Positions 26,148-35,896 are shown, counted from the stretch's first letter. The stretch is 64,000 bases of DNA from an uncultured Roseobacter sp. (GCF_947495275.1 NZ_CANLYL010000006.1:124001-188000); one strand, 5' to 3'. Made by a program: numbers and translations. The notes: a model not told the origin generated them from the letters alone.

Positions 26148-27437
26148 ATGGAACTGATTGCAAAAGCCACCGCCCTTGTGGGCGGTACAGTGGCATTCAT
26201 GCGCAAGATGGGGGCCCCTTCCCATCAAGCGGTAGGCGCTGCACCTGATATCCCGGACGCCAAGAAGCAGGGGATCATGACCCTGAAAATGCCAGTCGCC
26301 CAAGGATGGCAAGAAGGCCATCTGCCCTCCTGCGCGCCGGGTCTGAAGGTGAATGCCTTCGCTTCGGGGCTTGATCACCCGCGCTGGATCGAGGTTCTCC
26401 CCAACGGTGATGTGCTTGTGGCAGAATCGAAAGAGGAGGTCGGCCATCCCAAGACGCTGATGGACCATGCAGCGCAAGCGACCATGCGACGCGTCAAAGC
26501 GATTGGAAAAAGTGCCAATCGCGTAAGTTTGTGGCGCGACACCGATGGCGATGGGGTCGCCGAAACCCGGGAGGTTTTTGTTGAAAATGAAAACCAGCCC
26601 TTTGGTATGGCTCTGGTCGGAAACGATTTCTATCTGGGCAATACGGATGGGATCAAGGTTTTCGGCTATGTGCCGGGGTCCACATCCCTCAGCGGACCCG
26701 GTAAAAAGCTGGTCGATTTCAAACCACACGGGCATTGGACACGCAGTCTTCTTGTCTCGGCGGATGAGAAGAAAATTTACGCCGGCGTCGGTTCGCTCAC
26801 CAATATTGCCGACCATGGAATGGAGGTCGAGGAGGGGCGCGCTGCGATCTGGGAGCTTGATGTTGCAAGCAAGGAGGCGCGTGTATTTGCGTCTGGCCTA
26901 CGCAACGCCGTTGGTATGGCATGGGAGCCGCAAACCAATGTGCTTTGGACCGTTGTGAACGAGCGTGACGGTCTGGGAGACGAAACCCCGCCCGACTACC
27001 TGACGTCTGTTCAGGACGGTGGTTTTTACGGATGGCCTTTCTCTTACTGGGGCGACACCGTTGATGACCGGGTACCTCAAGATGCAGAGCTCGTCGCTCA
27101 GGCAATCACACCGGAATATGCATTAGGCGGTCACACAGCGTCACTTGGCCTGTGCTGGATGCCCGAAGGTACCTTGCCCGGTTTCGGAGAGGGCATGGTC
27201 ATCGGACAACATGGTTCTTGGAACAGATCAAAGCTGAGCGGCTATAAACTGATTTTTGTGCCCTTTGAAAACGGCAAACCAAACGGTGCGCCGCAGGACA
27301 TCCTTTGGGGGTTTCTGTCGGATGACGAAAAGGTCGCCTATGGTCGCCCCGTAGGAGTTGTGATCGGCGCAGATGGCAAATCGTTGTTGATGGCGGATGA
27401 TGTCGGAGACATCATTTGGCGCGTGACCGCAGCATAG
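26148..27437 (+). CDS. PQQ-dependent sugar/sorbosone dehydrogenase-like beta-propeller protein
   Basis: About 429 residues, six-bladed propeller of the glucose/sorbosone dehydrogenase family. Visible blocks are GLDHPRWIEVLPNGDVLVAES, PHGHWTRSLLVS, YAGVGSLTNI, FASGLRNAVGMAWEP, FYGWPFSYWGD and a final GQHGSWNRSKLSGYKL. Such enzymes oxidise aldoses or sugar aldehydes in the periplasm using PQQ. The ATG at 26148 follows GAGG; upstream in-frame codons look non-coding. The N-terminus has only a weak hydrophobic stretch, so the export route is unclear. No PQQ synthesis genes are present here. It stands alone, followed 130 bases later by the M20 hydrolase. Confidence 0.85.
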   Translation: MELIAKATALVGGTVAFMRKMGAPSHQAVGAAPDIPDAKKQGIMTLKMPVAQGWQEGHLPSCAPGLKVNAFASGLDHPRWIEVLPNGDVLVAESKEEVGHPKTLMDHAAQATMRRVKAIGKSANRVSLWRDTDGDGVAETREVFVENENQPFGMALVGNDFYLGNTDGIKVFGYVPGSTSLSGPGKKLVDFKPHGHWTRSLLVSADEKKIYAGVGSLTNIADHGMEVEEGRAAIWELDVASKEARVFASGLRNAVGMAWEPQTNVLWTVVNERDGLGDETPPDYLTSVQDGGFYGWPFSYWGDTVDDRVPQDAELVAQAITPEYALGGHTASLGLCWMPEGTLPGFGEGMVIGQHGSWNRSKLSGYKLIFVPFENGKPNGAPQDILWGFLSDDEKVAYGRPVGVVIGADGKSLLMADDVGDIIWRVTAA

Positions 27438-27567
27438 TCCGACAGAGCCCGGACGACCCTCGTATTGCCGTCCAAAAGGATCGTGAAGCTCGACCCTTCG
27501 CGATGAGGTCCGTTTCAAAGCCTGGTGGAATTCAAGATCATCGCGCAGGAAAAAAGGAAATGGTCGC

Positions 27568-28719
27568 GTGCTTACCAACTCAGATTTGATCGAGCTTACG
27601 GCGTTTCGCCGTCAATTGCACCGGCACCCGGAGGTCTCCGGGGAAGAAGCGGAAACAGCACGGGCCATTGCAGCCGCTCTCGATACACTCGCGCCAACGA
27701 AAGTTCTAACCGGATTGGGTGGGCACGGAGTGGCCGCAATCTTCGACAGCGGCATCGAAGGCCCAACCGTTCTGTTTCGTGCCGAACTTGACGCTTTACC
27801 AATTCAGGAGTTGAACGACATCCCCTGGAAATCGGAAGTTGCCGGAAAATCGCATATGTGCGGGCATGATGGTCATATGACCCAACTGCTGGCCCTTGGT
27901 CGCATGATCTCAAGGGAACCGGTCGGCAAGGGTCGCGTTGTACTGATGTTTCAACCCGCAGAAGAAGACGGCAGCGGCGCCCGCGCGGTGGTCGCCGACC
28001 CAGAGTATGCGCAGATCCAAGCTGACTGGGCCTTCGCCATTCACGTTGAACCAGGCCGCCCCTTTGGCCATGTATCGACGCGCGCTGGCTTGATGAACTG
28101 CGCGTCTCGCGGGTTAAAGATCCAGTTACAGGGAAAGACAGCGCACGCCGCTGATCCCGAAGCTGGAATTTCGCCCGCCCGTGCCGTAGCCCAGTTGATC
28201 CCGGTTCTGGATGACCTGGGGCAAGGTGGCCCTCTTGATGATGAATTCCGTCTTGTGACGGTGACCCATGTCCAAATCGGCGAACCAACCTTTGGTATCG
28301 CGCCCGGTGCTGCGGTGATTTTTGTCACATTGCGCACATCAGCGGACCCGGCAATGGAAGCGCTTGACCAAGCCGCGCGCAAATTTGCCAAAACAATTGC
28401 CAATGAAACTGGTCTGGAGGTTGGGTTTACGGTGCATGACGACTTCGCCGCATCGATCAACGACAAAGATGCGACAGATGTTGCGATCGCGGCAATGAAT
28501 GCGATTGGTGTCGCAAATAACGACACCGATCTGCCAATGCGGGCGTCCGAGGATTTTGGCGTGTTCGGGTGGCATGCCAAAGCCGCCATGCTGTGCTTGG
28601 GGCCGGGCGAAGACTACGCCGCTTTGCACAACCCGGACTATGATTTCCCGGATGATCTTATCCCCGTAGGCTCTGCCATATTCGAGCGCATCGCCCGTGA
28701 TCTATTGGGGCGCGCCTGA
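27568..28719 (+). CDS. M20-family amidohydrolase (hippurate / IAA-amino-acid hydrolase type)
   Basis: 383 residues with a GTG start behind AGGAAATGG. M20D metal ligands are visible: MCGHDGHM (about 98-105) and QPAEEDGSGA (about 132), with the dimerisation domain after GKTAHAADPEAGISPARAV. The family removes acyl groups from N-acyl amino acids in the cytoplasm. The Cys in MCGHDGH is the usual metal ligand of this subgroup. No transporter adjoins it directly. Confidence 0.9.
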   Translation: MLTNSDLIELTAFRRQLHRHPEVSGEEAETARAIAAALDTLAPTKVLTGLGGHGVAAIFDSGIEGPTVLFRAELDALPIQELNDIPWKSEVAGKSHMCGHDGHMTQLLALGRMISREPVGKGRVVLMFQPAEEDGSGARAVVADPEYAQIQADWAFAIHVEPGRPFGHVSTRAGLMNCASRGLKIQLQGKTAHAADPEAGISPARAVAQLIPVLDDLGQGGPLDDEFRLVTVTHVQIGEPTFGIAPGAAVIFVTLRTSADPAMEALDQAARKFAKTIANETGLEVGFTVHDDFAASINDKDATDVAIAAMNAIGVANNDTDLPMRASEDFGVFGWHAKAAMLCLGPGEDYAALHNPDYDFPDDLIPVGSAIFERIARDLLGRA

Positions 28720-28788
28720 CCATACCAGAAGCTCACAGCGCAAACAGATTTCTCCGCGGCGAATGGGCCAAGAGGCTCGCCGCGTTCA

Positions 28789-29595
28789 TCACTCCAACTG
28801 GTAAGGCCGCTCAATCGACAACCGTTCCTTGAGCACATTCCATGTCGCGGCCTCAAATCTCTCCGGCCAGTCGATCCCCAGATCAACGGCCCTTTTCCGA
28901 GCGCGGGGAATATAAGCCTCTGCGTAGGCCAAATGTGTCTCGATCATGCTATGGCGATTGGGCTTTGGTGGCGGGAGCGACGTCAGCAACTCCTTTTGAG
29001 CGTCGGAAATCAGCCGGTTCAGGTGTAAGATGCCGCCGCGATTTGGCGCCGCAGTTTCTTCGATCAGAAGCTCCACGAGAAGGTTTCTGAGATGAAAAAC
29101 ACCCAAAACACCGTTGATGTATTCTTCGCGGCCCGCCGCGACATGAAGCAATCCCAGAATCCGGATAAATTCCTCGACCTGATAGAGGAATTTTCGAGCA
29201 TCCGGTTTTCGGTCCGGCAGGGTTTTTGGCAAGCCGTCAAATATCCCGGCGTGATCGAACAGCACTTTGAGTGTGTCTTGAGAATGCGCACCCATCTGGT
29301 CAGGTTTTAGGATGATCAGATCGATGCGAATCCAGTCGTCAGTGATTGCGTTGATCAGCACCGGGATGTTGGTGCGATCCCACCATAGAACGATCTCGCC
29401 GGTTCTTGAAACAGCGCGACGCCAAACTTCCGCGAGAGCGTCTGTCGCCCCTTCGTCGGTCACCATGACAAGATCAATATCGCTATGGGCATCGGCCATC
29501 CCGTTCCCGTAGCTGCCGCTAAGAAACAGCGCCCTGATACCTTCGACCTTTTCAGTTGCCTCGACAATCGTCTGGATCGCTTCCGCGGGGGTCAT
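28789..29595 (-). CDS. Nucleotidyltransferase-domain protein (aminoglycoside adenylyltransferase-like fold)
   Basis: 268 residues. The catalytic motif of the Pol-beta superfamily is clear: FLSGSYGNGMADAHSDIDLVMV near residue 25 (GSx7-10DxD), with a likely third Asp in IRIDLIIL about 65 residues later. The C-terminal two-thirds is helical, as in kanamycin nucleotidyltransferase-type and AadS-like proteins. The substrate is unknown; a drug-resistance role is possible but unproven. The ATG has AAGGTG upstream. It is convergent with the M20 gene and divergent from the BisC-like gene across 288 bases in which I see no gene. Confidence 0.75.
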   Translation of the reverse strand: MTPAEAIQTIVEATEKVEGIRALFLSGSYGNGMADAHSDIDLVMVTDEGATDALAEVWRRAVSRTGEIVLWWDRTNIPVLINAITDDWIRIDLIILKPDQMGAHSQDTLKVLFDHAGIFDGLPKTLPDRKPDARKFLYQVEEFIRILGLLHVAAGREEYINGVLGVFHLRNLLVELLIEETAAPNRGGILHLNRLISDAQKELLTSLPPPKPNRHSMIETHLAYAEAYIPRARKRAVDLGIDWPERFEAATWNVLKERLSIERPYQLE

Positions 29596-29883
29596 AAGTC
29601 ACACCTTTGCTGGTATCGTTTGCGCAAACCTACCACCGATCGGGGAGCGGTCAATTTGGGTCATAGAAAACAGAACCGGGATGAATGCTACCTTTCCGCC
29701 GCAATTACTGACCTTCGCTCCCTTCTCGTGCATAAGCAGTCCTCGGTCTTGCCAAAGAGGCTGACCGATCTCAATGCCGATTACCCCAGACATTCAAATC
29801 TATTGCTTGACTAAAGAACCGCTTCGGCGAGACAACATCGTCAGACCGACCCGTTTCGGGCGGAAAGTTTCAGGGAGATTAGG

Positions 29884-32127
29884 ATGAATCGCCCCGATCG
29901 CGATCTGCTTACATCCAGTCATTGGGGGACCTACAGCGTTGACGTCGTCGATGGGCAGGTCACCGGTCTTCGGAATTTTGAACATGATCCTGATCCCTCG
30001 CCAATCGGTCACGGTATTGTCGATGTCTTGGAAGGTCCGACCCGTATCACCGCGCCAATGGTGCGGAAAAGCTGGCTTGAGGGCGGCCCTGGCACGGCGG
30101 GACAAAAACGCGGGCTGGAAGAATTCGTTGAAGTCAGTTGGCAGGACGTTAACAAGCTTGTCGCTGCGGAACTTAATCGCGTGCGTCAGCAGCACGGCAA
30201 CAACGCGATTTATGCGGGCTCCTATGGCTGGGCAAGTGCCGGGCGGTTCCACCACGCGCAAAGTCAACTAAAGCGATTTCTCAACTGCATAGGCGGGTTC
30301 ACCAGCTCAAAAAACACGTACTCCTTTGCCGCCGCAGAAGTCGTGGTGCCGCATGTGCTGGGTACCTTCCGAGGATTTCTGGACACAACAACAAGCTGGG
30401 AAAGCATCGCCACTGACTGCGAATTGCTCGTTGCCTTCGGTGGCATCCCTCTGAAAAACGGCCAGATCAGTCAGGGAGGTTTGGGCGCGCATGTACAGAT
30501 GGCCGGTCTGCACGCGGCAAAGATGGCAAAAGTTCAGTTCGTCAATATCTCGCCACTAAAATCAGACCTGATAGATGACGCGGATGCTCAGTGGTTGGCG
30601 CTGCGACCTTCGACCGATGCCGCACTAATGCTGAGCCTGGCATATGAAATACTTGATCAGAACCTGCACGATCAATCCTTCCTCGATCATTACACTGTAG
30701 GTTTTGATCGCTTCGCCGCGTATCTGACCGGCGAAACAGATGGTATCCCGAAGTCTGCGGAATGGGCGGCCCGCATCTGCGATTTGCCAGCTTCCGAAAT
30801 TCAAACCCTTGCACGGCGTATGGCGACCCACCGTACCATGATTTCCGTCGCCTGGGCCCTCACCCGGCAGGACCACGGCGAACAGCCGTTTTGGGCTGCG
30901 ATCAATCTGGCCGCGATGCTGGGTCAGATGGGCCTGCCGGGCACCGGTATCAGCTTCGGATACTCGGCGATGAACAACGTCGGCCTGAACCGATACGAAA
31001 TTGACTATGCGTCTTTTCCACAAGGGCAAAACCCGGTGGAGGATTTCATACCAGTGGCGCGACTAACCGACATGTTGGAGAACCCTGGCGGCACATTTAC
31101 CTACGACGGCGTTTCCTACACCTACCCCGACATCCGTTTGGTCTGGTGGGCAGGGGGTAACCCGTTCCACCATCATCAGGATTTGAACAGATTGCGCCGC
31201 GCCTGGGCGCGGCCTGAAACCATTATCGCCAACGAATGGTGCTGGAATGCATTGGCGAAACACGCGGATATTGTGCTGCCCTGCACGACCACATTGGAAC
31301 GACCGGACATCGCCATGTCTCCCAAGGATCCCTACATCGTGTCGATGGATGCAGCGATTGAACCTGTGGGACAGGCCCGCGACGATTACGACATCTTCTC
31401 GGGGATCGCGGCTGAGATGGGCGTGGATCGCGCCTTTACGGAAGGACGCAGTACAGAATCCTGGCTGCGCTGGCTATGGGATGTCTCCCGTCAGCAGGCG
31501 GCAAAAGCCGATGTTTCACTCCCCGATTGGGAAACGTTTCAGCGTCAGGGTTGGGTGAAACTCCCAACCCCCGAGGAACCCACAATCATGATGGAGGCCT
31601 TCCGGGCCGATCCACAAGCAAACCCATTGCGCACGCCGAGCGGCAAAATCGAGCTTTTTTCGCAGACGGTACATGATTTTGCCTATGATGATTGTCCGGG
31701 GCACCCGGTGTGGCTTGAACCGGCTGAATGGCTCGGCGGCGCCAGCACCGACGAATTTCACCTGATCTCGAACCAACCGCGCAATAAATTGCACAGCCAG
31801 CTGGATCATGGCCCCGTCAGTTGCGCGGATCGACCAAAGGGTGTTGAGCCGGTCACCATGCACCCAGCGGACGCCGCCATGCTTAACCTCGCTGAGGGTG
31901 AGGTCCTGCGCCTCTCCAATGAACGGGGGACCTGCGTTGCAGAATTGCGTACCAGCAAGGACATTCGTCGGGGTGTTATCCAGATTGCCACCGGGGCATG
32001 GTTCAAACCGGTCGGTGAGGCCTGCCAAAACGGGAACCCAAACGTTTTGACCCTGGACAAAGGAACCTCGCAACTCGCCCAAGGCCCTGTTGCGCATTCC
32101 TGCCTTGTGAGAATTGCCCGCCAGTAA
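29884..32127 (+). CDS. Molybdopterin oxidoreductase, BisC/TMAO-reductase family
   Basis: 747 residues, DMSO-reductase superfamily, closest in pattern to BisC/TorA/DorA. Features are SHWGTYSVDVVDGQV at the start, no N-terminal Fe-S cysteine motif, the molybdenum-Ser region YGWASAGRFHHAQSQLKRFLN, and the C-terminal cofactor-binding domain (HLISNQPRNKLHSQLDHG ... GPVAHSCLVRI). There is no twin-arginine signal, so it is probably cytoplasmic, as in BisC, which reduces biotin or methionine sulfoxide. Periplasmic TorA/DorA would carry a Tat signal and a cytochrome partner gene; neither is here. A GGGAG site precedes the ATG. Confidence 0.9.
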   Translation: MNRPDRDLLTSSHWGTYSVDVVDGQVTGLRNFEHDPDPSPIGHGIVDVLEGPTRITAPMVRKSWLEGGPGTAGQKRGLEEFVEVSWQDVNKLVAAELNRVRQQHGNNAIYAGSYGWASAGRFHHAQSQLKRFLNCIGGFTSSKNTYSFAAAEVVVPHVLGTFRGFLDTTTSWESIATDCELLVAFGGIPLKNGQISQGGLGAHVQMAGLHAAKMAKVQFVNISPLKSDLIDDADAQWLALRPSTDAALMLSLAYEILDQNLHDQSFLDHYTVGFDRFAAYLTGETDGIPKSAEWAARICDLPASEIQTLARRMATHRTMISVAWALTRQDHGEQPFWAAINLAAMLGQMGLPGTGISFGYSAMNNVGLNRYEIDYASFPQGQNPVEDFIPVARLTDMLENPGGTFTYDGVSYTYPDIRLVWWAGGNPFHHHQDLNRLRRAWARPETIIANEWCWNALAKHADIVLPCTTTLERPDIAMSPKDPYIVSMDAAIEPVGQARDDYDIFSGIAAEMGVDRAFTEGRSTESWLRWLWDVSRQQAAKADVSLPDWETFQRQGWVKLPTPEEPTIMMEAFRADPQANPLRTPSGKIELFSQTVHDFAYDDCPGHPVWLEPAEWLGGASTDEFHLISNQPRNKLHSQLDHGPVSCADRPKGVEPVTMHPADAAMLNLAEGEVLRLSNERGTCVAELRTSKDIRRGVIQIATGAWFKPVGEACQNGNPNVLTLDKGTSQLAQGPVAHSCLVRIARQ

Positions 32128-32569
32128 GCTTATCGGCAAGCGGATGCCCATGCCCTTTCACCCTCTACACGTTCCGATTCTGGCAACACAAAAGCAATCG
32201 CCACTCAGCTATCTGAACCCTCCAATATCCGGCCGGTTTCGTTTACGCTGTTGCGACCAGCCAGGTTCGCGGGGCAGGCGTTGAGGTCGCCAGTCATCGC
32301 GTGGAAACTGCCTATCAATTCTGCGGTTTTGAAAGGTCACAATCATAAGCACTCGCCCTATGCATCTTAGTGGGCCTGAAATTCGCCGCATCACTCTGAT
32401 CTCACTCTTCTTGTTGTGTAAGGAAACATTCCCCGCAAAAGCTATCCAGCGGAACAGATGTGAAACGCGCGCCCGGCCAAACCCGTAAGTGACCCGTAAG
32501 GCTCTTGTCAGCAGATTTGACCAGATGTCATGATCAGGGTTCGAACCGGAAACCGATTGTAGGATTTTC
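32128..32569. other. Gene-free stretch upstream of the XRE regulator
   Basis: No plausible gene on either strand; the open frames present are antisense shadows. The only structure I note is the direct repeat CCCGTAAG at 32482-32489 and 32493-32500, 11 bp apart (one helical turn), about 70 bp before the XRE start. It is a possible operator half-site pair. Confidence 0.3.
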
Positions 32570-33466
32570 ATGCGGAGTGACGCGTCCCAATTCGCTCGAA
32601 AGTTAAGAGAATATCGCGCATCCAACGGGCGGCACGGTCGTATGACACAAGAAGAGCTAGCGACATTGCTGGGCGTCAGTATCGATGCGATTGGGAAGTA
32701 TGAGCGTTCTGTTTCTTTCATCCGGGGAGATTTGGAACACCGCCTCTCTGAACGCCTTGACTGGACCCGCGAGGAGATATTGGCCTGTCGCGGCGAATGG
32801 GAGAGCAGATCCCTACAACCAAACCAAGCAAGATACCGTTTGTTGGACAATGCGATGGTCGACCAGATATTTGACGGATCGTGGCGCAACGCAAGCCTTG
32901 CCTCCATTGCCATGGCGGAAGCAGAGTTAAGCTCGCTGCCTGATGAAATGGCACCAAATGTCGATGTGTTCTCGCCAATCTACGAGTCATTTCGGGAACA
33001 TTGGGGCGCCATCATGGCCGACGGCGAGATGGTCGCCAAGTGGACCCTCCCATTTTTGCTTCCTGAAGATGAAGCGCTTTTCCGCGCAGGCAGGTTGATC
33101 GAAGCAGATCTTTCCGTTGACACCCTTCGCCGCCCCATTTTGCCAGGTTCGTATTTCGGCTATTGCCCGGCACTGATTGTCAGACCTGGCCATGAAGCAG
33201 CGGCCAGCCTTTTGCTGACGTCATTCGTTGATTTTCTGGAAAGTCTGGCCAACCGGGATGTCTATCTCCACGGGCTTGGTACAATATCGGTAACGTCGAG
33301 CGGTGCACAGATATGCAAGGACCTGGGCATGATTCGTTTGGGCAGCCATTGTCTCGACGACAGTTTCGGCGTCTGGGAGTTGCCCGGTTCTGCAATCCCC
33401 AAATCAGTCTTCGGTCGGCGCAGCGCATTGTTGCGCAGGGCCTATTCTGAAATCCACAAACCTTAG
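32570..33466 (+). CDS. XRE-family regulator with C-terminal GNAT-like domain
   Basis: 298 residues. Residues 5-75 form an XRE helix-turn-helix (KLREYRASNGRHGRMTQEELATLLGVSIDAIGKYER). The middle is a linker. Residues ~165-290 look like an acyltransferase (GNAT) fold: GYCPALIVRPGHEAAASLLLTSFVDFLESL, then VYLHGLGTI and SSGAQICKDLGMIRLG, with the strand-helix order and final LGM typical of that fold. The Q/RxxGxG/A acetyl-CoA loop is not clear, so it may bind a ligand rather than catalyse. Isolated gene; target unknown, perhaps itself. Confidence 0.75.
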   Translation: MRSDASQFARKLREYRASNGRHGRMTQEELATLLGVSIDAIGKYERSVSFIRGDLEHRLSERLDWTREEILACRGEWESRSLQPNQARYRLLDNAMVDQIFDGSWRNASLASIAMAEAELSSLPDEMAPNVDVFSPIYESFREHWGAIMADGEMVAKWTLPFLLPEDEALFRAGRLIEADLSVDTLRRPILPGSYFGYCPALIVRPGHEAAASLLLTSFVDFLESLANRDVYLHGLGTISVTSSGAQICKDLGMIRLGSHCLDDSFGVWELPGSAIPKSVFGRRSALLRRAYSEIHKP

Positions 33467-33721
33467 AGATAGGCAGTTGGTTGCCTTTTGATCTGTCGAA
33501 AACCATCGCCGAAATTCTGTTGTTTGGTCGGCAGCACCGAACGGCTGGCATCGCCGCTGTCGGATGAATGGCCGCACGGCATCTTTGCAAATGCAACAAC
33601 CGCGCGCCCACCACGTTGCCTTTGCAAGGGAGCGTTCTTCACGTTCGAAGCCTCTGATTTTCGTCACGCTTGTCACTTGGTTGTCGCATTGCTTGATTAT
33701 TGACGAATTAGCGAATATCAA

Positions 33722-33739
33722 TATGGAAACGTTTCCATA
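33722..33739. promoter_or_regulatory. LacI-family operator (18-bp perfect palindrome)
   Basis: TATGGAAAC|GTTTCCATA, perfect over 18 bp with the central CpG expected for LacI/GalR operators. It sits immediately before the ribosome site (AAGGGGG) of the LacI-type gene, 10 bp before its GTG, so it should give autorepression and control of the ABC operon behind it. Confidence 0.8.
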
Positions 33740-33749
33740 AGGGGGTAAT

Positions 33750-34853
33750 GTGCGCCAACCGGCCACTATAAAGGACGTAGCTCAACATGCAGGTTGCGGT
33801 GTGGCCTCTGTAAGCCGGGTTTTGAATGGCTCCGGGCCAGCCAGTGCCGCGCTGCGAAAAAGGGTACTGGCGGCCGCTGATGAGCTCGGATTTGAATTCA
33901 GCGAAATCGGACGGTCGCTACAAAGCAGTACGACACGTACCATCGGCTGCGTAGTCCCTTCGCTGGCAAATCCAGTCTATGCTGACGCGGTGCAAGGCGC
34001 ACAAGAGACCTTTCAAGCGCAGGGCTACCAGACCTTGCTTGTCTGCACGAGCTACAACGCGGAACTTGAGCTGAACGCCATTCGAACCCTGATGGCAAAA
34101 CAAGTTGACGGATTTGTTTTGACTGTCAGCGATGCGCTTTCAAGCGAGGGATTGAAATCAATTCAGCGTCGCGAAATCCCTCATTGTCTCTTGTTCAATA
34201 TGCCGCCAGGAAACGAAGAAAGCTGGTCGGTCGACGACCGCTCTGCCGCCAAATCAGTCGCAGACGCCTTTCATAACGCGGGCCATAAACATGTCGGCTT
34301 TCTCGCCCTGAAATTCAAAACATCAGACCGGGCGCGACAAAGATACGAGGGCTTCGTCGAGGGGTGTGCAATTTGCAAAATGCAAAAACCGGCACTGTTA
34401 GAAATCAACGAAGACAGCCAGAACCTGACGGAGCTTTTGCAAGGGTTTTTGACAGAAAACCCAACCCTCACCGGGATTTTTGTATCCAATGATTTTCTGG
34501 CTCTGGCAACGATCAGAAGTGCGCGGAAACTAGGGCTGAAGGTCCCTTCAGATTTGTCGATCGTCGGTTTTGACGGAATCGACGTTGGCACCATGGTGGA
34601 ACCAAGCCTTGCGACCATTGTGACCGATCCGAAAATGATGGGTAGCGGCGCGGCAGGAACCGTTCTTTCGATCATCAACGGCACATCGAAGCCCGCCCAA
34701 CCAGACCCAGAACAATCCTTTAGTTTCCGCGGCGGAGGCAGTCTTGCGCCTCCGGGCGCAGAAAGAACTGACGGCGAAAAGGCTGCAACCTCTTCGCCGT
34801 CAAACAATCCAACCCAGAAGAACGCTGAAATCCAACCGGAGAGATCAACATGA
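33750..34853 (+). CDS. LacI-family repressor of the adjoining ABC/phosphodiesterase operon
   Basis: 367 residues from a GTG start with GGGGG upstream. N-terminal LacI HTH (TIKDVAQHAGCGVASVSRVLNGSGPASAALRKRVLAAADELGF) and type I periplasmic-binding-like effector domain (TIGCVVPSLANPVYADAVQGAQE ... GIFVSNDFLALATIRSARKLGLKVPSDLSIVGFDG). The C-terminus has an extra Pro/Ser/Asn-rich tail of ~40 residues. The stop overlaps the next start (ATGA), so the regulator is the first gene of the operon it controls. The effector is probably the imported compound or its breakdown product. Confidence 0.93.
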   Translation: MRQPATIKDVAQHAGCGVASVSRVLNGSGPASAALRKRVLAAADELGFEFSEIGRSLQSSTTRTIGCVVPSLANPVYADAVQGAQETFQAQGYQTLLVCTSYNAELELNAIRTLMAKQVDGFVLTVSDALSSEGLKSIQRREIPHCLLFNMPPGNEESWSVDDRSAAKSVADAFHNAGHKHVGFLALKFKTSDRARQRYEGFVEGCAICKMQKPALLEINEDSQNLTELLQGFLTENPTLTGIFVSNDFLALATIRSARKLGLKVPSDLSIVGFDGIDVGTMVEPSLATIVTDPKMMGSGAAGTVLSIINGTSKPAQPDPEQSFSFRGGGSLAPPGAERTDGEKAATSSPSNNPTQKNAEIQPERST

Positions 34854-35845
34854 GATATAAACTCGCTGCCGCCTTTATGACAATGACGATAGCGTCACCG
34901 GCGCTCGCCGCTGATGCGGTCTGCTATAATTGCCCGCCACAATGGGCCGATTGGGCGTCGATGCTGGAAGCAATCGACAAAGAAATCGACGTGCAGATGC
35001 CCCATGACAACAAAAATTCAGGTCAGACACTCAGTCAGCTTCTGGCCGAAAAGAACAACCCGGTTGCGGATGTCGCTTACTATGGCGTGACCACCGGGAT
35101 CAAAGCGGGCAACGAAGCTGTTGCAACGGCCTACAAACCTGCTGGCTTTGACGAAATACCCGAAGGTCTGAAGGATCCCGACGGGAAATGGTTCGCCATT
35201 CATTACGGGACATTGGGGTTTTTCGTGAATGTCGATGCATTAGGCGGCGCGGAGGTGCCGCAGTGTTTTGGCGATCTGACGAAACCCGAGTATCGCGGTA
35301 TGGTCGGATATCTTGATCCCTCCTCGGCCTTTGTTGGTTATGCCGGGGCCGTAGCTGTCAATATGGCTTTTGGCGGTGATCTCGATAACTTTGATCCAGC
35401 CATCAGGTACTTCAACGAATTGGCAGAAAACGCACCCATCGTGCCAAAACAAACTTCCTATGCCCGGGTTGTCTCCGGCGAAATTCCAATCCTCTTTGAC
35501 TATGACTTCAACGCTTATCGCGGAAAATACGAAGAAGACGGCAATTTCGAATTCGTGCTGCCGTGCGAAGGATCGGTGCGCGTGCCCTATGTAATGAGCC
35601 TGGTCAACAATGGCCCGAACCCGGAACTTGGAAAACGTGTTCTGGATTTCATCTTGTCGGACAAGGGCCAATCCATCTGGACCAATGCTTATCTTCAACC
35701 TGCACGTCCGGTAGAGTTGCCCGCTGAAGTTGCCGAGAAATTCCTGCCCGCCAGCGACTATGAACGCGCTGTGGCGGTGGATTATGCAAAGATGGAAAAG
35801 GCCCAAGCCGGATTTGGCGAACGGTATCTGTCTGAAGTCAAGTAA
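34850..35845 (+). CDS. ABC substrate-binding protein (Fe3+/2-aminoethylphosphonate class)
   Basis: 331 residues with signal peptide (MRYKLAAAFMTMTIASPALA). It belongs to the type II binding proteins that serve iron, phosphonate, thiamine and related importers: SQLLAEKNNPVADVAYYG, FAIHYGTLGFFVN, GMVGYLDPSSAFVGY, ILFDYDFNAY. I see no paired Tyr iron-binding motif. The final gene of the operon is a phosphodiesterase, so an organophosphate ligand (phosphodiester or phosphonate) is a reasonable inference. An intercistronic hairpin follows the gene. Confidence 0.88.
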   Translation: MRYKLAAAFMTMTIASPALAADAVCYNCPPQWADWASMLEAIDKEIDVQMPHDNKNSGQTLSQLLAEKNNPVADVAYYGVTTGIKAGNEAVATAYKPAGFDEIPEGLKDPDGKWFAIHYGTLGFFVNVDALGGAEVPQCFGDLTKPEYRGMVGYLDPSSAFVGYAGAVAVNMAFGGDLDNFDPAIRYFNELAENAPIVPKQTSYARVVSGEIPILFDYDFNAYRGKYEEDGNFEFVLPCEGSVRVPYVMSLVNNGPNPELGKRVLDFILSDKGQSIWTNAYLQPARPVELPAEVAEKFLPASDYERAVAVDYAKMEKAQAGFGERYLSEVK

Positions 35846-35860
35846 TCACCTCTCAGAAGG

Positions 35861-35886
35861 AAGGGTCGGGCAATATCCCGGCCCTT
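35861..35886 (+). other. Intercistronic stem-loop after the binding-protein gene
   Basis: AAGGGTCGGG-CAATAT-CCCGGCCCTT: a 10-bp stem with one G-U pair and a 6-base loop, no T-run. It probably protects the upstream mRNA from 3' decay or attenuates downstream expression, giving excess binding protein over permeases. Confidence 0.55.
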
Positions 35887-35896
35887 GCACATACCG

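Noticed and set aside
32525-32560. GGGTTCGAACC resembling a tRNA T-arm
   Set aside because: The flanking bases do not form a five-pair stem, and no acceptor, D or anticodon arms are found upstream.
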